Positions 36,567 through 47,874 are shown, counted from the first letter of the stretch. The stretch: 64,000 nt of DNA from Actinosynnema sp. ALI-1.44 (GCF_001984155.1 NZ_MTQO01000050.1:186001-250000); one strand, 5' to 3'. The notes: generated from the letters alone by a model not told the origin. Program-made: numbers and translations.

Positions 36567-37315
36567 CCAACGAACCTGCGGACCTCGACACCACCGACGA
36601 AGCACTGCCCCTGGTCGTGGACCGGGAGACGTTCCAGGCCGAACTGGACAAGCTCCGGGTCCGGGAGAAGGCGCACACCAGGGAAGGCGACGCCATCGCG
36701 GCGGCAAGGCGGCGGCTGCCCATGGTGGAGGTGCCCGGCCACCTCGAGCTGACCGGGCCCGACGGCCCGGTCACCCTGCTCGAAGCGTTCGAAGGCCGCC
36801 AGCAGCTGATCGTCTACTACTTCATGTGGCACCACGGCCACACCGCTCCCGACCAGTGTGAGGGATGCACGTGGTGCACGACCCAGGTCGCGGAGCTGTC
36901 CTACCTGCATTCCCGTGACATCACCTACGCGGTCGTCTGCCAGGGCCCGTACGACGAAGGTGTCCGCTACCGCGAGTTCATGGGCTGGGAGATGCCTTGG
37001 TACTCGGCGGAGGAGTCGCTCGACGCGCTCCTCATCGGGCGCCAGGTCGGTCTGATGCACCTGGTGTGTTACGTGCGTGACGGCGACCGCGTCTACGAGA
37101 CCTACTGGACGAACTACCGCGGCGTCGAGGTCATGGACTACAGCTACGCCTTGATGGATCTGACGGTGTTCGGACGGCAGGAGCCGTGGGAGGACTCGCC
37201 GTCCGGCTGGCCCCAGCCGTGGACGGGCAACGCCGAACGCATCCGGACCGACGGCCGCCCGATCGCCCAGTGGTCACGGCTCCACGCCGGGAGATCCGAC
37301 GACCTCACGTCCTGA
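36563..37315 (+). CDS. DUF899 thioredoxin-like protein
   Basis: 250 residues. Family marks are the N-terminal KLRVREKAHTREGDAIAAARRRLPMV, then QLIVYYFMWHH, a cysteine-rich CEGCTWCT and VVCQGPYDE, followed by GWEMPWYS and the closing YALMDLTVFGRQE. DUF899 adopts a thioredoxin-like fold of unknown reaction and often sits with ArsR/AHSA1 genes. GTG start with GAGGAG upstream, coupled to the arsR stop. Its tail overlaps the opposing tetR gene by 11 bp. Confidence 0.88.
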   Translation: MTNEPADLDTTDEALPLVVDRETFQAELDKLRVREKAHTREGDAIAAARRRLPMVEVPGHLELTGPDGPVTLLEAFEGRQQLIVYYFMWHHGHTAPDQCEGCTWCTTQVAELSYLHSRDITYAVVCQGPYDEGVRYREFMGWEMPWYSAEESLDALLIGRQVGLMHLVCYVRDGDRVYETYWTNYRGVEVMDYSYALMDLTVFGRQEPWEDSPSGWPQPWTGNAERIRTDGRPIAQWSRLHAGRSDDLTS

Positions 37316-37910
37316 AGATCCGGTCGAGGTGGGTTTCGAGCACCTCCAACGCCATGTCCGGCGTGTGGTGACCGATCAGCGCGTGGGTGCTCAAGCCTTC
37401 GATCAGACTGAGCAGGAGCCGCGCCTCGGGCTCCGGGTCGACGTCCACGCCCGCGTCCCTGGCTTGGGTGAGCAGCAGCACCAGGAGCGTGTGGAGTTCG
37501 GTGTAGCCGGTGCTGAGCCGGGCGGCGAACTCGCTGTCGACCAGCGCTCGGGCCGTGAAGGCCGTGCCTACGCGTAGAGCGTTTCTGTGCAGGTCGTCGA
37601 TGGGCAGCAGCTCGGTGGCGATGGCACGGATCACCGCTTCGGGCGACGTGTCGCCGGTGTCGGCGAGGCGCTGGCTGACGAACGCGGCGCCGAGTTCGTT
37701 CACGCGTCGGAACGCGGCCTGGAGCATCTGGTCCTTGGTGCGGAAGTAGTGCTGGACCCGGCCGAGTGAGACCCCCGCCCTCGAAGCGACGTCCCGCAGG
37801 CTGATGCCGTCGAGCCCCTGTTCGCCGATCAGGGCGACGACCGCGTCGACGATCTCGAGCTGCCGCTCGTCGTGGGCGGCTCCGACACCGCGGGTCCGCT
37901 GCGTGGACAC
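37305..37910 (-). CDS. TetR-family regulator
   Basis: 201 residues: N-terminal HTH (EIVDAVVALIGEQGLDGISLRDVASRAGVSLGRVQHYF) and an all-helical ligand domain. I start it at GTG 37910, six bases after a TATATT -10 (37917-37922), which implies a leaderless transcript; ATG 37946 lies upstream of that promoter. Divergent from the secreted carboxylesterase, with repeated ATACGG half-sites between them, so it probably controls both. Confidence 0.88.
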   Translation of the reverse strand: MSTQRTRGVGAAHDERQLEIVDAVVALIGEQGLDGISLRDVASRAGVSLGRVQHYFRTKDQMLQAAFRRVNELGAAFVSQRLADTGDTSPEAVIRAIATELLPIDDLHRNALRVGTAFTARALVDSEFAARLSTGYTELHTLLVLLLTQARDAGVDVDPEPEARLLLSLIEGLSTHALIGHHTPDMALEVLETHLDRIFRT

Positions 37911-37915
37911 CTTCC

Positions 37916-37956
37916 CAATATAGCCGTATTGCCCTGCGCCGAGCATTTCGATACGG
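37916..37956. promoter_or_regulatory. Divergent control region of tetR and carboxylesterase
   Basis: Holds TATATT (-10 of tetR, minus strand), a CAATA/TATTG pair around it (37916-37931) and a wider CCGTAT...ATACGG inverted repeat (37924-37929 with 37951-37956). A TetR dimer bound here would cover the tetR promoter and lie just upstream of the esterase. Confidence 0.45.
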
Positions 37957-37986
37957 TTGACTTGTTTTGAGGGAAGGGGTCCCATC

Positions 37987-39483
37987 ATGCGATGGAGGAC
38001 GAGACTCACTGTCGTGGCGGCCGTACTGGCCACGATGGTCGTCATTCCAGCGGCGTCCACCGCGAACGTGGTCCGGGTGGAGAACGGCGTGCTTCGAGGG
38101 GTGGAAGCAGCGGATTACCGCCTGTTCCAAGCAATTCCGTATGCCGCGGCGCCTGTGGGCGAGCTGCGGTGGCGGTCGCCGCAACCACCCGGCGACTGGA
38201 GCGGCGTCCGTGACGCCACCAGACCGGGCGCACGCTGCGCACAACTGGCGTCACAGCAAGGAAACCAAGGCAGCACGGCCGAGGACTGCTTGTTCCTCAA
38301 CGTGACCGTCCCGCGTGGCGGCACGTCCGGCAAACCCGTGTTCGTCTGGCTGCACGGCGGCGGGTTCACCGAGGAAGCGGGCAGCGACTACGACGCACGG
38401 CGGCTGGCGGTCAGCGGCGATGTCGTGGTGGTGACCGTGAACTACCGGCTGGGCATCTTCGGCCTGCTCGCCTACCCCGGCCTTGCCGGGTCCGGCGGAT
38501 TCGCGTTGGCTGACCAGCAGGCGGCGCTGCGGTGGGTGCGGCGCAACATCGCCCGGTTCGGCGGCGATCCCGGCAACGTCACACTGGCCGGGGAATCCGC
38601 CGGAGGCAAGAGTGTCTGCGGGCACCTCTCGTCACCGACGGCGGCGGGCCTGTTCGAACGTGTGATCCTGATGAGCGCGCCCTGCACCGGCACCGTGCCC
38701 GCCGGGGCGATGTTCCCCGGCCTGCCGTCGTTCCCGCAGTGGATGCCGACGGCAGAACGCGAGCCCGACGGAAAACGAGTGGCGAACGAACTGGGCTGCG
38801 TCGACATCACCTGCCTGCGGCGCCTGTCCACGCGGGAACTGCTGACCAAGCACCACGAGTTCATCTCGCCGACATTCGGCAACGCCGTGCTGCCGCGCGA
38901 CCCGGCTGCCTCGATCGCGACCGGGCAGGTCCACAAGGTGCCCGTCTTGTCGGGGATCACCAAGGACGAGATGAGCTACACCGCAACGGTTTTCTACGAC
39001 CTCGCAGGAAAACCGATCACGTCGGCGCAGTACGAATCGCTGGTGGGCACGGCGTTCGGCGACACCAAAACCCTTGTCGCGCAGCGGTATCCGTTGACCC
39101 GGTTCGCCTCGCCGAGCCAAGCGTGGGCAGCCATCACCACGGACGTGGTTTTCGCCTGCCCCACAGCGAGACGAAACCGGGACCTCGGCGCGTGGTCGTA
39201 CGAGTTCGCCGAGCCCAGCCCGCCGGTCCCCGGGTTGACGTTCCCGCCGGGCGCACCGCACGCGTCCGACCTGCCGTACCTGTTCCCCGGCTACGAACAA
39301 CCGCGAAACACCTTGTCACAGCGCATGATCGAGTACTGGGCGAGGTTCGCCCACACCGGTTCCGTCCCGTGGCCGCGCTACCCCACGACTGCTTCGTTGA
39401 CCAGCGGGCACCCGGCGCGGGTCGACCTCGCCGCGACACATCAGTGCGAATTCTGGGACACGGTCGGTCAGGTCCGCAGGTAG
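37987..39483 (+). CDS. Secreted type-B carboxylesterase
   Basis: 498 residues with a Sec signal peptide (RLTVVAAVLATMVVIPAAS, cleavage near residue 25). Alpha/beta-hydrolase motifs follow: oxyanion HGGGFTEEAG, nucleophile elbow GESAGGKS and EDCLFLNV. It hydrolyses carboxylic esters outside the cell; the substrate is not predictable. AAGGGG precedes the ATG. The tail overlaps the SDR stop on the other strand by 16 bp. Confidence 0.92.
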   Translation: MRWRTRLTVVAAVLATMVVIPAASTANVVRVENGVLRGVEAADYRLFQAIPYAAAPVGELRWRSPQPPGDWSGVRDATRPGARCAQLASQQGNQGSTAEDCLFLNVTVPRGGTSGKPVFVWLHGGGFTEEAGSDYDARRLAVSGDVVVVTVNYRLGIFGLLAYPGLAGSGGFALADQQAALRWVRRNIARFGGDPGNVTLAGESAGGKSVCGHLSSPTAAGLFERVILMSAPCTGTVPAGAMFPGLPSFPQWMPTAEREPDGKRVANELGCVDITCLRRLSTRELLTKHHEFISPTFGNAVLPRDPAASIATGQVHKVPVLSGITKDEMSYTATVFYDLAGKPITSAQYESLVGTAFGDTKTLVAQRYPLTRFASPSQAWAAITTDVVFACPTARRNRDLGAWSYEFAEPSPPVPGLTFPPGAPHASDLPYLFPGYEQPRNTLSQRMIEYWARFAHTGSVPWPRYPTTASLTSGHPARVDLAATHQCEFWDTVGQVRR

Positions 39484-40145
39484 GAGGCGCCGTTGAGGTC
39501 CACAACCGTGCCGGACGCCCACTCGGCAGCGGGCGAGGCCAGGTAGACGACCGCGGCCGCGATCTCCTCCGGCCGCCCGACCCGGCCGAACGGGCTCTGC
39601 CGCCGCACGTCGTCGGTCATCATGTCGGCGACGCGATCCGTCGCGACAAAGCCGGGAGCCACCGACGTCACCGCGATCCCGTGCGGCGCAAGGGAGACCG
39701 CCAGTGACTGGCCGAGCGAGTGCAGCGCCGCCTTGCTCGCGCCATAGGCGGGCATACCCGGCTCGCCACGGAACGCGCCACGGGAGCCGACGTTGACGAT
39801 CCGGCCGCTGATCCCCCGGTCGATCATGTGCTTGGCGACGCAGTAGGACATGTTGGCCGCGCCGAACACGTTGACCGCGAACGTCCGCTGCCAGATCGAC
39901 TGCCAGTCCGCGTACGACAGCTCCGGCAACGAGCCGAGCTCGACCAGACCGGCGTTGTTGACCAGGACGTCGATGCGACCAAGGGTGTCCACCGCGTGGG
40001 CAACGGCGCGTTCAACGGCGGCCGGGTCGGCGAGGTCCGCGTCCGCCGAGGACAGCGCGACCACGGAATCGCCCTGCTCGCGGAACGCGTCGGCGATGGC
40101 GGCGCCGATTCCGCGAGCGCCGCCCGTGACCAGGACGCCCCTCAC
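39468..40145 (-). CDS. Short-chain dehydrogenase/reductase
   Basis: 225 residues, classical SDR: cofactor loop [15 protein letters not shown], catalytic Ser in VNVGSRGAF and YxxxK as YGASKAALH, then the C-terminal [14 protein letters not shown] 40145 overlaps the VOC gene stop (GTGA). The residues after the first strand (SSADADL) do not clearly show NADH or NADPH preference. It forms a two-gene operon with the VOC protein, divergent from an FCD-type GntR that probably senses the shared substrate. Confidence 0.9.
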   Translation of the reverse strand: MRGVLVTGGARGIGAAIADAFREQGDSVVALSSADADLADPAAVERAVAHAVDTLGRIDVLVNNAGLVELGSLPELSYADWQSIWQRTFAVNVFGAANMSYCVAKHMIDRGISGRIVNVGSRGAFRGEPGMPAYGASKAALHSLGQSLAVSLAPHGIAVTSVAPGFVATDRVADMMTDDVRRQSPFGRVGRPEEIAAAVVYLASPAAEWASGTVVDLNGASYLRT

Positions 40146-40561
40146 TTCGCGAACACCTGCGACTCGTCCTTGAACGCCTTGAACTCCAGCGCGTTGCCCG
40201 CCGGGTCGCGGAAGAACATGGTCCACTGCTCACCCGGCTCGCCTTCGAACCGCAGGTACGGTTCGATCACGAACTCGGTCCCGGCCGCGCGCAGCCGGTC
40301 GGCCAGGACGTGGAACTCGGGGATGGGCAGGAGCAGCCCGAAGTGCGGGACGGGCACGTCGTGGCCGTCGACCGGGTTGCGGCCGGAGTCGGCGCGCGGG
40401 CCGGGCACGACGTGGGTCACGACCTGATGGCCGTAGAAGTTCCAGTCCACCCAGGCGTCGGCCGAGCGGCCCTCGTCGAGCTTCAGCACTCCGCCGTAGA
40501 ACTCACGGGCCTTGACCAGGTCGTCGACGGGGATGGCGAGGTGAAATCCAGGTCGGTTCAT
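40142..40561 (-). CDS. VOC-superfamily (glyoxalase/dioxygenase-like) protein
   Basis: 139 residues. [21 protein letters not shown] and the C-terminal [16 protein letters not shown] define the two beta-alpha-beta-beta-beta halves of the VOC fold. A His in the first strand and a Glu in the last could bind metal. ATG 40561 follows GGGGAGG at good spacing. First gene of the operon with the SDR. Catabolic dioxygenase, isomerase or resistance roles are all possible. Confidence 0.82.
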   Translation of the reverse strand: MNRPGFHLAIPVDDLVKAREFYGGVLKLDEGRSADAWVDWNFYGHQVVTHVVPGPRADSGRNPVDGHDVPVPHFGLLLPIPEFHVLADRLRAAGTEFVIEPYLRFEGEPGEQWTMFFRDPAGNALEFKAFKDESQVFAK

Positions 40562-40710
40562 GACTGTTCCGCCTCCCCGACACTTTGACGCTTGGTCACC
40601 TTGGGTGAGCACCGCTCAGTTTCAGTGCGTACCGGTGGCTGATTTGCGCCACGGTCCCCTGAGGTGCGGTTGAGTGCCACACGGCCTGCGTTGGATGTCA
40701 TGGTTCCACC

Positions 40711-40745
40711 TTGACCCGCGGACGTCCTAATGTCAACATTCAGAC
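40711..40745 (+). promoter_or_regulatory. Promoter/operator of gntR (leaderless)
   Basis: TTGACC (40711-40716), 17 bp, CAACAT (40734-40739), then six bases to the ATG at 40746, so the mRNA probably begins at or next to the start codon. AATGT/ACATT and AACAT/ATGTT inverted repeats overlap the -10, fitting autoregulation by a GntR dimer. Confidence 0.55.
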
Positions 40746-41399
40746 ATGTTGCGACCAGCAGGCAGGCGTGGCCTGGCGGAGGAGGCGGCCGACCGGATCA
40801 GGGACGCGATCTTCGGCGGTGACTTCCCACCCGGGTCGGCGTTGCGCGAGGTCGACCTGGCCGCCCAGCTCGACGTCAGCCGCGGTTCGGTGCGCGAAGG
40901 ACTGGCGATCCTGGAACGCGAGGGCCTGGTGCAGAGCGAATGGCACCGCGGCACGAAGGTGATCGACCTGACCGCGCGGGACGCCGAGGAGGTCTACTCG
41001 GTCCGGGCCGCACTGGAAGGGCTCGCCGGGCGCGCCGCCATCGGCCGCGTCGACCTCACGGCCCTCACCAGGCTGGTCGACACCATGGCGGGCGGGCTGG
41101 CTGACGGCGTGCCGAGCGAAAACCTGCTGGCACTGGACATCGAGTTCCACGACACGATCTACCAGGCCACCGCCAACCGGCGGCTGATCGAGGCCTGGTA
41201 CGCCGTGCGGTCACAGGTCTACCTGTTCCAGCTGACCCGCATCCGCTTGGGACACAACGAATACCGTGCTGTCGTCGTGGACGAGCACCGGCAGATGGTG
41301 AAGCTGCTCGAGCGCGGCGAAGCGCACGCGGTCACCCGTTTCGCCGAGGAACACGTGCATTCGGCCTTGCGGGCGCTCACCGAGCAGCTCAGCCCTTGA
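40746..41399 (+). CDS. GntR-family regulator, FCD (FadR) subfamily
   Basis: 217 residues: winged helix (DRIRDAIFGGDFPPGSALREVDLAAQLDVSRGSVREGL) and an FCD effector domain with metal-ligand candidates (LDIEFHDTIY, DEHRQMVKLL, FAEEHVHSAL). FCD regulators sense small carboxylates. It lies between the SDR/VOC operon and the transporter operon and could control either. Its tail overlaps the small MFS-subunit gene by 11 bp. Confidence 0.9.
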   Translation: MLRPAGRRGLAEEAADRIRDAIFGGDFPPGSALREVDLAAQLDVSRGSVREGLAILEREGLVQSEWHRGTKVIDLTARDAEEVYSVRAALEGLAGRAAIGRVDLTALTRLVDTMAGGLADGVPSENLLALDIEFHDTIYQATANRRLIEAWYAVRSQVYLFQLTRIRLGHNEYRAVVVDEHRQMVKLLERGEAHAVTRFAEEHVHSALRALTEQLSP

Positions 41400-41532
41400 A
41401 CAGCTGCGTGACCTTCAGCACCAGCTCGTACACGCCGTAGGCGAACGGCAGCCCCACCCACAACCAGGCGATCGTGATCAGCGGCCTGCGGTCGGCCGGT
41501 GCCTGGTCGGTCTCGGGCGTTGGGCCAGTCAT
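41389..41532 (-). CDS. MFS transporter small subunit
   Basis: 47 residues, one membrane helix (ITIAWLWVGLPFAYGVYELV), ending KVTQLFKG. It matches the short proteins that follow OFA-family transporters and are annotated as a small subunit. Start ATG 41532 overlaps the transporter stop by 4 bp. Probably packs against the transporter in the membrane; the biochemical role is not established. Confidence 0.75.
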   Translation of the reverse strand: MTGPTPETDQAPADRRPLITIAWLWVGLPFAYGVYELVLKVTQLFKG

Positions 41533-42908
41533 CGCGCCACCTCCGCTGCGGTCTTCTCGTGGAACTTGGCGTTGACCGGCCTGACCAGTTCGTTGGCGAC
41601 GAACCCGATGACGAGCAGCCCGATCATGATGTAGATCGACGTGGTGTACAGCGCCGGGCCGCTCTTGCCCGCCGACTTCTGCGCGTCCGCGATCGCGTTG
41701 ACGATCAACGGGCCGAGCACGCCCGCCACCGACCACGCGGTCAGCAGGCGACCGTGGATCGCGCCGACCTGGTAGGTGCCGAAGAGGTCCTTCAGGTACG
41801 CCGGGATCGTGGCGAAACCCGCGCCGTAGAACGACAGGATCATCATCGCGCACAGGATGAACACGATCTTCGCGTCGTTGCCGACGAGCGCGATGATCAG
41901 GTACAGGATCGCGCCGAGTCCCAAGTAGAGCCGGTAGATGTTCTTGCGGCCGATCAGGTCCGACGTGGACGACCACACGATCCGGCCGAGCATGTTCGCC
42001 AGCGACAGCAACGCGACGAAGCCCGCGGCGGCGCTGGCCGTCACCGGGGTCGGCGTCTGCCGGAAGAAGTCGCCGATCATCGGCGCGGCCTTCTCCAGGA
42101 TGCCGATGCCCGCCGTCACGTTGAAGCACAACACCACCCACAGACACCAGAACTGCGGTGTCCTGACGGCGTTCTTCGCCGAGACGTTGGCGGTCGTGAT
42201 CAGGACGTGCGCCTTGTCGTTGGCGGGGTTGTACCCGGCCGGGCGCCAGCCGTCGGCGGGCACACGCACCAGCAGCACCCCCATGGTCATGAACACCGCG
42301 TACGCCAGGCCGTGCACGAGGAACGCCAGCGCGATCGCCCCGTCTTCGACTCCGGTCACCACACCGGTGCTGTTGTAGGTGACGCCGAACGCGTCGAGCA
42401 TGGCGGTCGACCACGGCGTCGCGATCAACGCGCCCCCGCCGAACCCCATGATCGCGATGCCCGTCGCCATGCCGGGACGGTCGGGGAACCACTTGATCAG
42501 AGTCGACACCGGCGAGATGTAGCCAATGCCCAGGCCGATACCGCCCAGGCCGCCGTAGCCGAGCACCACCAGCCAGTACTGCTTGGTGAGCACACCGAGC
42601 GCGGCGACGAGGAAGCCGCCGCAGAAGCAGCAGAGCGACACGAACATCGCCCACCGTGGACCGTTGCGCTCCACCCGCGTACCGAACAGCGCCGCGGACA
42701 GGCCGAGCATCACGATGCCCAACTGGAACGGCAACGCGCTCTGCGCGCCGCTCAGTGAGAGATACTTCTCCAGCGGGGGCTTGAACACGCTCCAGGCGTA
42801 CGCCTGCCCGATCGCCAGGTGAACCGACAGGGCGGCGGGCGGAACGAGCCAGCGACTCCAGCCCGCCGGCGCGATACTACGGGAGCGGTCCAGGAATCCG
42901 CGGGCCAT
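41529..42908 (-). CDS. OFA-family MFS transporter (oxalate/formate antiporter type)
   Basis: 459 residues with 12 membrane segments. Family marks are [41 protein letters not shown] and [19 protein letters not shown] members exchange oxalate and formate or carry related monocarboxylates. Divergent from fdhD, which matures formate dehydrogenase, supporting a formate link. The small-subunit gene follows with a 4-bp overlap. Confidence 0.88.
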   Translation of the reverse strand: MARGFLDRSRSIAPAGWSRWLVPPAALSVHLAIGQAYAWSVFKPPLEKYLSLSGAQSALPFQLGIVMLGLSAALFGTRVERNGPRWAMFVSLCCFCGGFLVAALGVLTKQYWLVVLGYGGLGGIGLGIGYISPVSTLIKWFPDRPGMATGIAIMGFGGGALIATPWSTAMLDAFGVTYNSTGVVTGVEDGAIALAFLVHGLAYAVFMTMGVLLVRVPADGWRPAGYNPANDKAHVLITTANVSAKNAVRTPQFWCLWVVLCFNVTAGIGILEKAAPMIGDFFRQTPTPVTASAAAGFVALLSLANMLGRIVWSSTSDLIGRKNIYRLYLGLGAILYLIIALVGNDAKIVFILCAMMILSFYGAGFATIPAYLKDLFGTYQVGAIHGRLLTAWSVAGVLGPLIVNAIADAQKSAGKSGPALYTTSIYIMIGLLVIGFVANELVRPVNAKFHEKTAAEVAR

Positions 42909-42981
42909 CGTCGACCTCCCACGCTGCTTGTTGAGTAGGCAAACTAATGGTCTGGACGCATCGCTTCAAGGAGGAGTCCGC

Positions 42982-43815
42982 ATGGGTCGGGTAACCATTC
43001 GCCGACCGGTCGTCAAGTTGTCGCCAAACGGTCGACGCCGTACGCCGGACGTGCTGGCCGCCGAGGAGCCGCTGGAGATCCGCGTCGGCGGCAAGGCGCT
43101 CGCGGTCACCATGCGCACCCCGGGACACGACGTCGAGCTCGCCCACGGATTCCTGCTCACCGAAGGAGTCATCGGTGACAAAGAGGACGTCTTGACGGCT
43201 CGCTACTGCGACAGCGTCGACGACAACGGCCGCAACACCTACAACGTGCTTGACCTGGCGCTCGCGCCAGGCGTGCCACCGCCCGCCACCGGCGTGGAGC
43301 GGAACTTCTACACCACGTCCTCGTGCGGGGTGTGCGGTAAGGCCGCACTGGACGCCGTACGGCTGAAAACCCGGCATTCCCCGGCTGGGGACACCACCAC
43401 GTTCTCCCCCGCCGTGCTGACTGCCCTGCCGGACGCGCTGCGCCAGGCGCAGCGCGTGTTCGACTCCACCGGCGGACTGCACGCGGCCGGACTGTTCCGT
43501 GCGGACGGAACCATGCTCGTCGTGCGCGAGGACGTCGGCAGGCACAACGCGGTCGACAAGGTCATGGGCTGGGCCCTGCTCAACGACCACATCCCGCTGA
43601 CCGGGACAGTCCTGATGGTGTCGGGCCGGGCGTCGTTCGAGCTCGTCCAGAAAGCAGCCATGGCCGGAGTACCCGTGCTCACGGCCGTGTCGGCGCCGTC
43701 GTCACTGGCTGTGGAACTGGCCGAGGAGAGCGGCATGACGCTGGCGGGCTTCGTACGCGGCGACTCGATGAATGTCTACACGGGTATCGAGCGACTCCCC
43801 GATGACCGTGAGTGA
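42982..43815 (+). CDS. fdhD: Formate dehydrogenase accessory sulfurtransferase FdhD
   Basis: 277 residues. FdhD carries sulfur from IscS to the molybdenum cofactor of formate dehydrogenase. Seen here: [12 protein letters not shown], the sulfur-relay CGVCGK (CxxC), [22 protein letters not shown] and [23 protein letters not shown] 42982 sits behind AAGGAGGAG at ideal spacing; the longer frame upstream is not needed. No formate dehydrogenase lies in the window. Confidence 0.95.
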   Translation: MGRVTIRRPVVKLSPNGRRRTPDVLAAEEPLEIRVGGKALAVTMRTPGHDVELAHGFLLTEGVIGDKEDVLTARYCDSVDDNGRNTYNVLDLALAPGVPPPATGVERNFYTTSSCGVCGKAALDAVRLKTRHSPAGDTTTFSPAVLTALPDALRQAQRVFDSTGGLHAAGLFRADGTMLVVREDVGRHNAVDKVMGWALLNDHIPLTGTVLMVSGRASFELVQKAAMAGVPVLTAVSAPSSLAVELAEESGMTLAGFVRGDSMNVYTGIERLPDDRE

Positions 43816-43943
43816 CGGACCTAACTGCGCCGAACGGTAATGCCCCGACCCATTCCCCCGATGGTGGCTACGGAAAGCAACTTTCTCGCCCTCAAATACG
43901 TCTGAGTGGTAGAGCATGTGTACGGGCGGGGGAAGGACCAGGG

Positions 43944-44858
43944 GTGGCAGAGACCGAAGAGCCTGAGAAGCGGCGCATGAGCCGCAGGTCGGTGCTCGTC
44001 GCGGGCACGGCCGGGCTGGCCACCGCCGGCCTCGTGCTGAGCACCGCCACCGGCACGCTGCCGGTGGCCAACCTGCTCGGGGACGCACTGGGCACCTCGT
44101 CCGCGCCGGTCGGCCCGGACGAGGTCGTGATCAAACACGAGCGAGTCCACTCCCAGCGGCGCAAGCGCGACATCGACATGGTCACGCTACTGCCCGACCG
44201 GGCCCGTCACCAGAAGCTGCCGGTCTGCCTGCTGCTGCACGGCCTGCACGGCAACGCCCGCCGCGCCGCGCCCACCGGCATGGCCCGCAAGCTGATCGAC
44301 CTGTCGGCCTCAGGAGCCATCCCGCCGTTCGCGATCGTGGCACTGGACGGCGGCGACAACTACTGGCACGAGAACCAGCGCGGCGACAACTCCATGGCCA
44401 TGCTGCTCGACGAGGTGCCTCGCTGGATGCGTGAACGCGGTCTCGGCGGCGCCGACGGCACGCCGTTCGCGTGCGCGGGCATCTCCATGGGCGGCTTCGG
44501 CGCGTTGCTGTACGGGCGCCGCCGCAACGAACAGGGCAACCCGGCGAAGGCCATCGCGGCCATCTCCCCCGGGCTGTTGACGTCCTGGCGTGAGATGAGC
44601 ACCCGCAAGGCGTTCAAGGACACCGCCGAGTGGGCGTCGCTCGACCCGCTGCGCAACGTGGACAAGATGGGCAGCGTCCCGGTCGGGATCTGGTGCGGCA
44701 CCGAGGATCACTTCATCGAAGGCACCCGCAAGTTCATCAAGCTGGCCAAGCCGCAGATCGCGTACACCGGGCCGGGTGGGCACGGCGACCCGTTCTACCG
44801 CCGCATCGTCCCGGACGTCCTGGCCTTCCTGGGCAAACACGCCCCCCGAAACGCCTGA
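43944..44858 (+). CDS. Alpha/beta-hydrolase esterase with Tat-type signal
   Basis: 304 residues. The N-terminus KRRMSRRSVLVAGTAGLATAG is a twin-arginine signal. The hydrolase domain belongs to the esterase D / antigen 85-like group: LLLHGLHGNARR, nucleophile in GISMGGFGALLYG, an acid near GTEDHFIEG and His in GPGGHGDPFYRR. GTG 43944 has AAGGA eight bases upstream. Likely an exported carboxylesterase; mycolyl-transferase activity is possible but not indicated. Confidence 0.82.
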   Translation: MAETEEPEKRRMSRRSVLVAGTAGLATAGLVLSTATGTLPVANLLGDALGTSSAPVGPDEVVIKHERVHSQRRKRDIDMVTLLPDRARHQKLPVCLLLHGLHGNARRAAPTGMARKLIDLSASGAIPPFAIVALDGGDNYWHENQRGDNSMAMLLDEVPRWMRERGLGGADGTPFACAGISMGGFGALLYGRRRNEQGNPAKAIAAISPGLLTSWREMSTRKAFKDTAEWASLDPLRNVDKMGSVPVGIWCGTEDHFIEGTRKFIKLAKPQIAYTGPGGHGDPFYRRIVPDVLAFLGKHAPRNA

Positions 44859-44888
44859 ACGCCTCTGCCCTTTCCAGGGCGGAGGCGT
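44859..44888. terminator. Bidirectional terminator between esterase and clpX
   Basis: 13-bp stem (44859-44871 with 44876-44888) with one G-U pair and a four-base loop, directly after the esterase stop and 38 bases past the clpX stop on the other strand. Confidence 0.75.
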
Positions 44889-44926
44889 CCAAGTGCTGAT
44901 TTCGCGGAGGTTGGTCGTTCCGCCTT

Positions 44927-46216
<1,290 letters not shown>

Positions 46217-46502
46217 GACCGCTGACCTTGTCCCCTCCGGCGTACCGGCTGGTACGCCTGGCTTTGTCTCGAGCGTTTCGCCCGCTCGGGTGTTCGATTT
46301 CAACACCAGTCGGGGTGACTCCCGCGGCGGCGGTTCTGCCCGCGCACCCCTCGACTGTACGTGCCAAGTGCCACAAAGCGGGAGAACCTGACCCGTCCGT
46401 TGCCGAATACCGGTGACAACCCTCGTCACCGACCGTATGCCATCACGGCCCCGCGTGTCGGACGAAACGCGAGATCGGCTGGGACGAGTCAGGTCCGACG
46501 GA

Positions 46503-47132
46503 TCAATTCGCCGCGGAAAGCTTGCGGTACGGCAGAACCTCGTCGATGATCCCGTAGTTCTTCGCGTCCTCCGCCGTGAGGATCTTGTCGCGCTCGATGT
46601 CGGCCTTGATGTCGTCGGCCGACTTGCGGGTGTGGTGCGCCAGCGTGAGCTCCATCTGGCGACGCAGCCTGCCGATCTCGTTGGCCTGGATCTCCAGGTC
46701 GGAGACCTGCCCGTAGACGCCCTCGATCGACGGCTGGTGGATCAGGATCCGCGCGTTGGGCAGCGCCATCCGCTTGCCGGGGGTACCGGCGGCGAGCAGC
46801 ACGGCCGCGGCCGACGCGGCCTGGCCGAGGCAGGTGGTGCGCACGTCGGGACGCACGTACTGCATCGTGTCGTAGATCGCCATGAGCGAGGTGAATGAAC
46901 CGCCCGGCGAGTTGATGTACATCTCGATGTCCCGGTCGGGGTCGACCGACTCCAGGTACAGCAGCTGCGCCATCACGTCGTTGGCCGACGCGTCGTCGAT
47001 CTGCACACCGAGGAAGATGATCCGCTCTTCGAAGAGCTTGTTGTACGGGTTGGACTCCTTGACCCCGTAGCTGGTGCGCTCCACGAAGGAAGGCAGCACA
47101 TACCGGGACTGTGGGAGCTGGAAGTCACTCAC
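46503..47132 (-). CDS. clpP2: Clp protease proteolytic subunit ClpP2
   Basis: 209 residues. Catalytic Ser in [14 protein letters not shown], His in ILIHQPS, Asp in the DLEIQANEI region. GTG start with GAGGAG six bases upstream. In actinobacteria ClpP2 forms a mixed tetradecamer with ClpP1, which then docks ClpX or ClpC. Second gene of the clpP1-clpP2 operon, 30 bp after clpP1. Confidence 0.97.
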   Translation of the reverse strand: MSDFQLPQSRYVLPSFVERTSYGVKESNPYNKLFEERIIFLGVQIDDASANDVMAQLLYLESVDPDRDIEMYINSPGGSFTSLMAIYDTMQYVRPDVRTTCLGQAASAAAVLLAAGTPGKRMALPNARILIHQPSIEGVYGQVSDLEIQANEIGRLRRQMELTLAHHTRKSADDIKADIERDKILTAEDAKNYGIIDEVLPYRKLSAAN

Positions 47133-47162
47133 TGCTACTCCTCGTTATCTTTCAGTCACCGG

Positions 47163-47765
47163 TCAGTTGCGCGCGGACGAGCCGCGGGTGGCAACCTGGT
47201 CGACGAAGCCGTACTCGCGGGCTTCCTCGGCGGTGAACCAGCGGTCACGGTCGGCGTCGGCGGTGATCTTCTCGATCGTCTGGCCGGTCTGCTCGGCCGT
47301 GATCTCCGCCATCTCGCGCTTCCACTTGCCGAACACCTCGGCGCGGATGGCGATGTCGGACGCGGTACCACCGACACCGGCCGACGGCTGGTGCATCATG
47401 ATCCGCGCGTGGGGCAGCGCGTAACGCTTGCCCGGGGTGCCCGACGACAGCAGGAACTGGCCCATGGACGCGGCCAGGCCCATCGCCCACGTCTGCACGT
47501 CGGGCTCGATCAGCTGCATGGTGTCGTAGATCGCCATGCCCGCGGTGACCGAGCCACCCGGGGAGTTGATGTAGAAGACGATGTCGCGCTTGGGGTCCTC
47601 GGCCTCCAGCAGGAGCAGCTGCGCCGTGATCCGGTTGGCGATCTCGTCATCGACCTCGGAGCCGAGGAAGACGATCCGCTCGCGGAGCAGCCGCTCGTAC
47701 ACCGAGTCGTTCAAGGTCAGCCCCGCGGTGCCGGACCGCATCTGGGGCGCGTGGTGTTGCGTCAC
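47163..47765 (-). CDS. clpP1: Clp protease proteolytic subunit ClpP1
   Basis: 200 residues starting VTQHHAPQM at GTG 47765. The longer frame from 47810 starts upstream of the likely transcript and is rejected. Catalytic Ser in [14 protein letters not shown], His in IMMHQPS. Operon with clpP2. A ClgR-like box and a -10 lie upstream. Confidence 0.97.
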   Translation of the reverse strand: MTQHHAPQMRSGTAGLTLNDSVYERLLRERIVFLGSEVDDEIANRITAQLLLLEAEDPKRDIVFYINSPGGSVTAGMAIYDTMQLIEPDVQTWAMGLAASMGQFLLSSGTPGKRYALPHARIMMHQPSAGVGGTASDIAIRAEVFGKWKREMAEITAEQTGQTIEKITADADRDRWFTAEEAREYGFVDQVATRGSSARN

Positions 47766-47813
47766 GTCTGCCTGCCTTCTCCTGAAAGAACTCGAGCTCA
47801 TCTCTCGCAACCG

Positions 47814-47871
47814 ACATTAACGAAGGCGGGCGGCGCCGACTTCCCGACACCGCCCACGTTCGCTCAGAGCG
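47814..47871 (-). promoter_or_regulatory. clpP1: ClgR-like box and -10 element upstream of clpP1
   Basis: CGCTCAGAGCG at 47861-47871 fits the CGC-N5-GCG core (CGCYNANRGCG) of corynebacterial and mycobacterial ClgR sites. TAATGT at 47814-47819 (minus strand) is a good -10 about 50 bases downstream. This is the expected position for activation of clpP1P2 by ClgR. Confidence 0.6.
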
Positions 47872-47874
47872 TCA

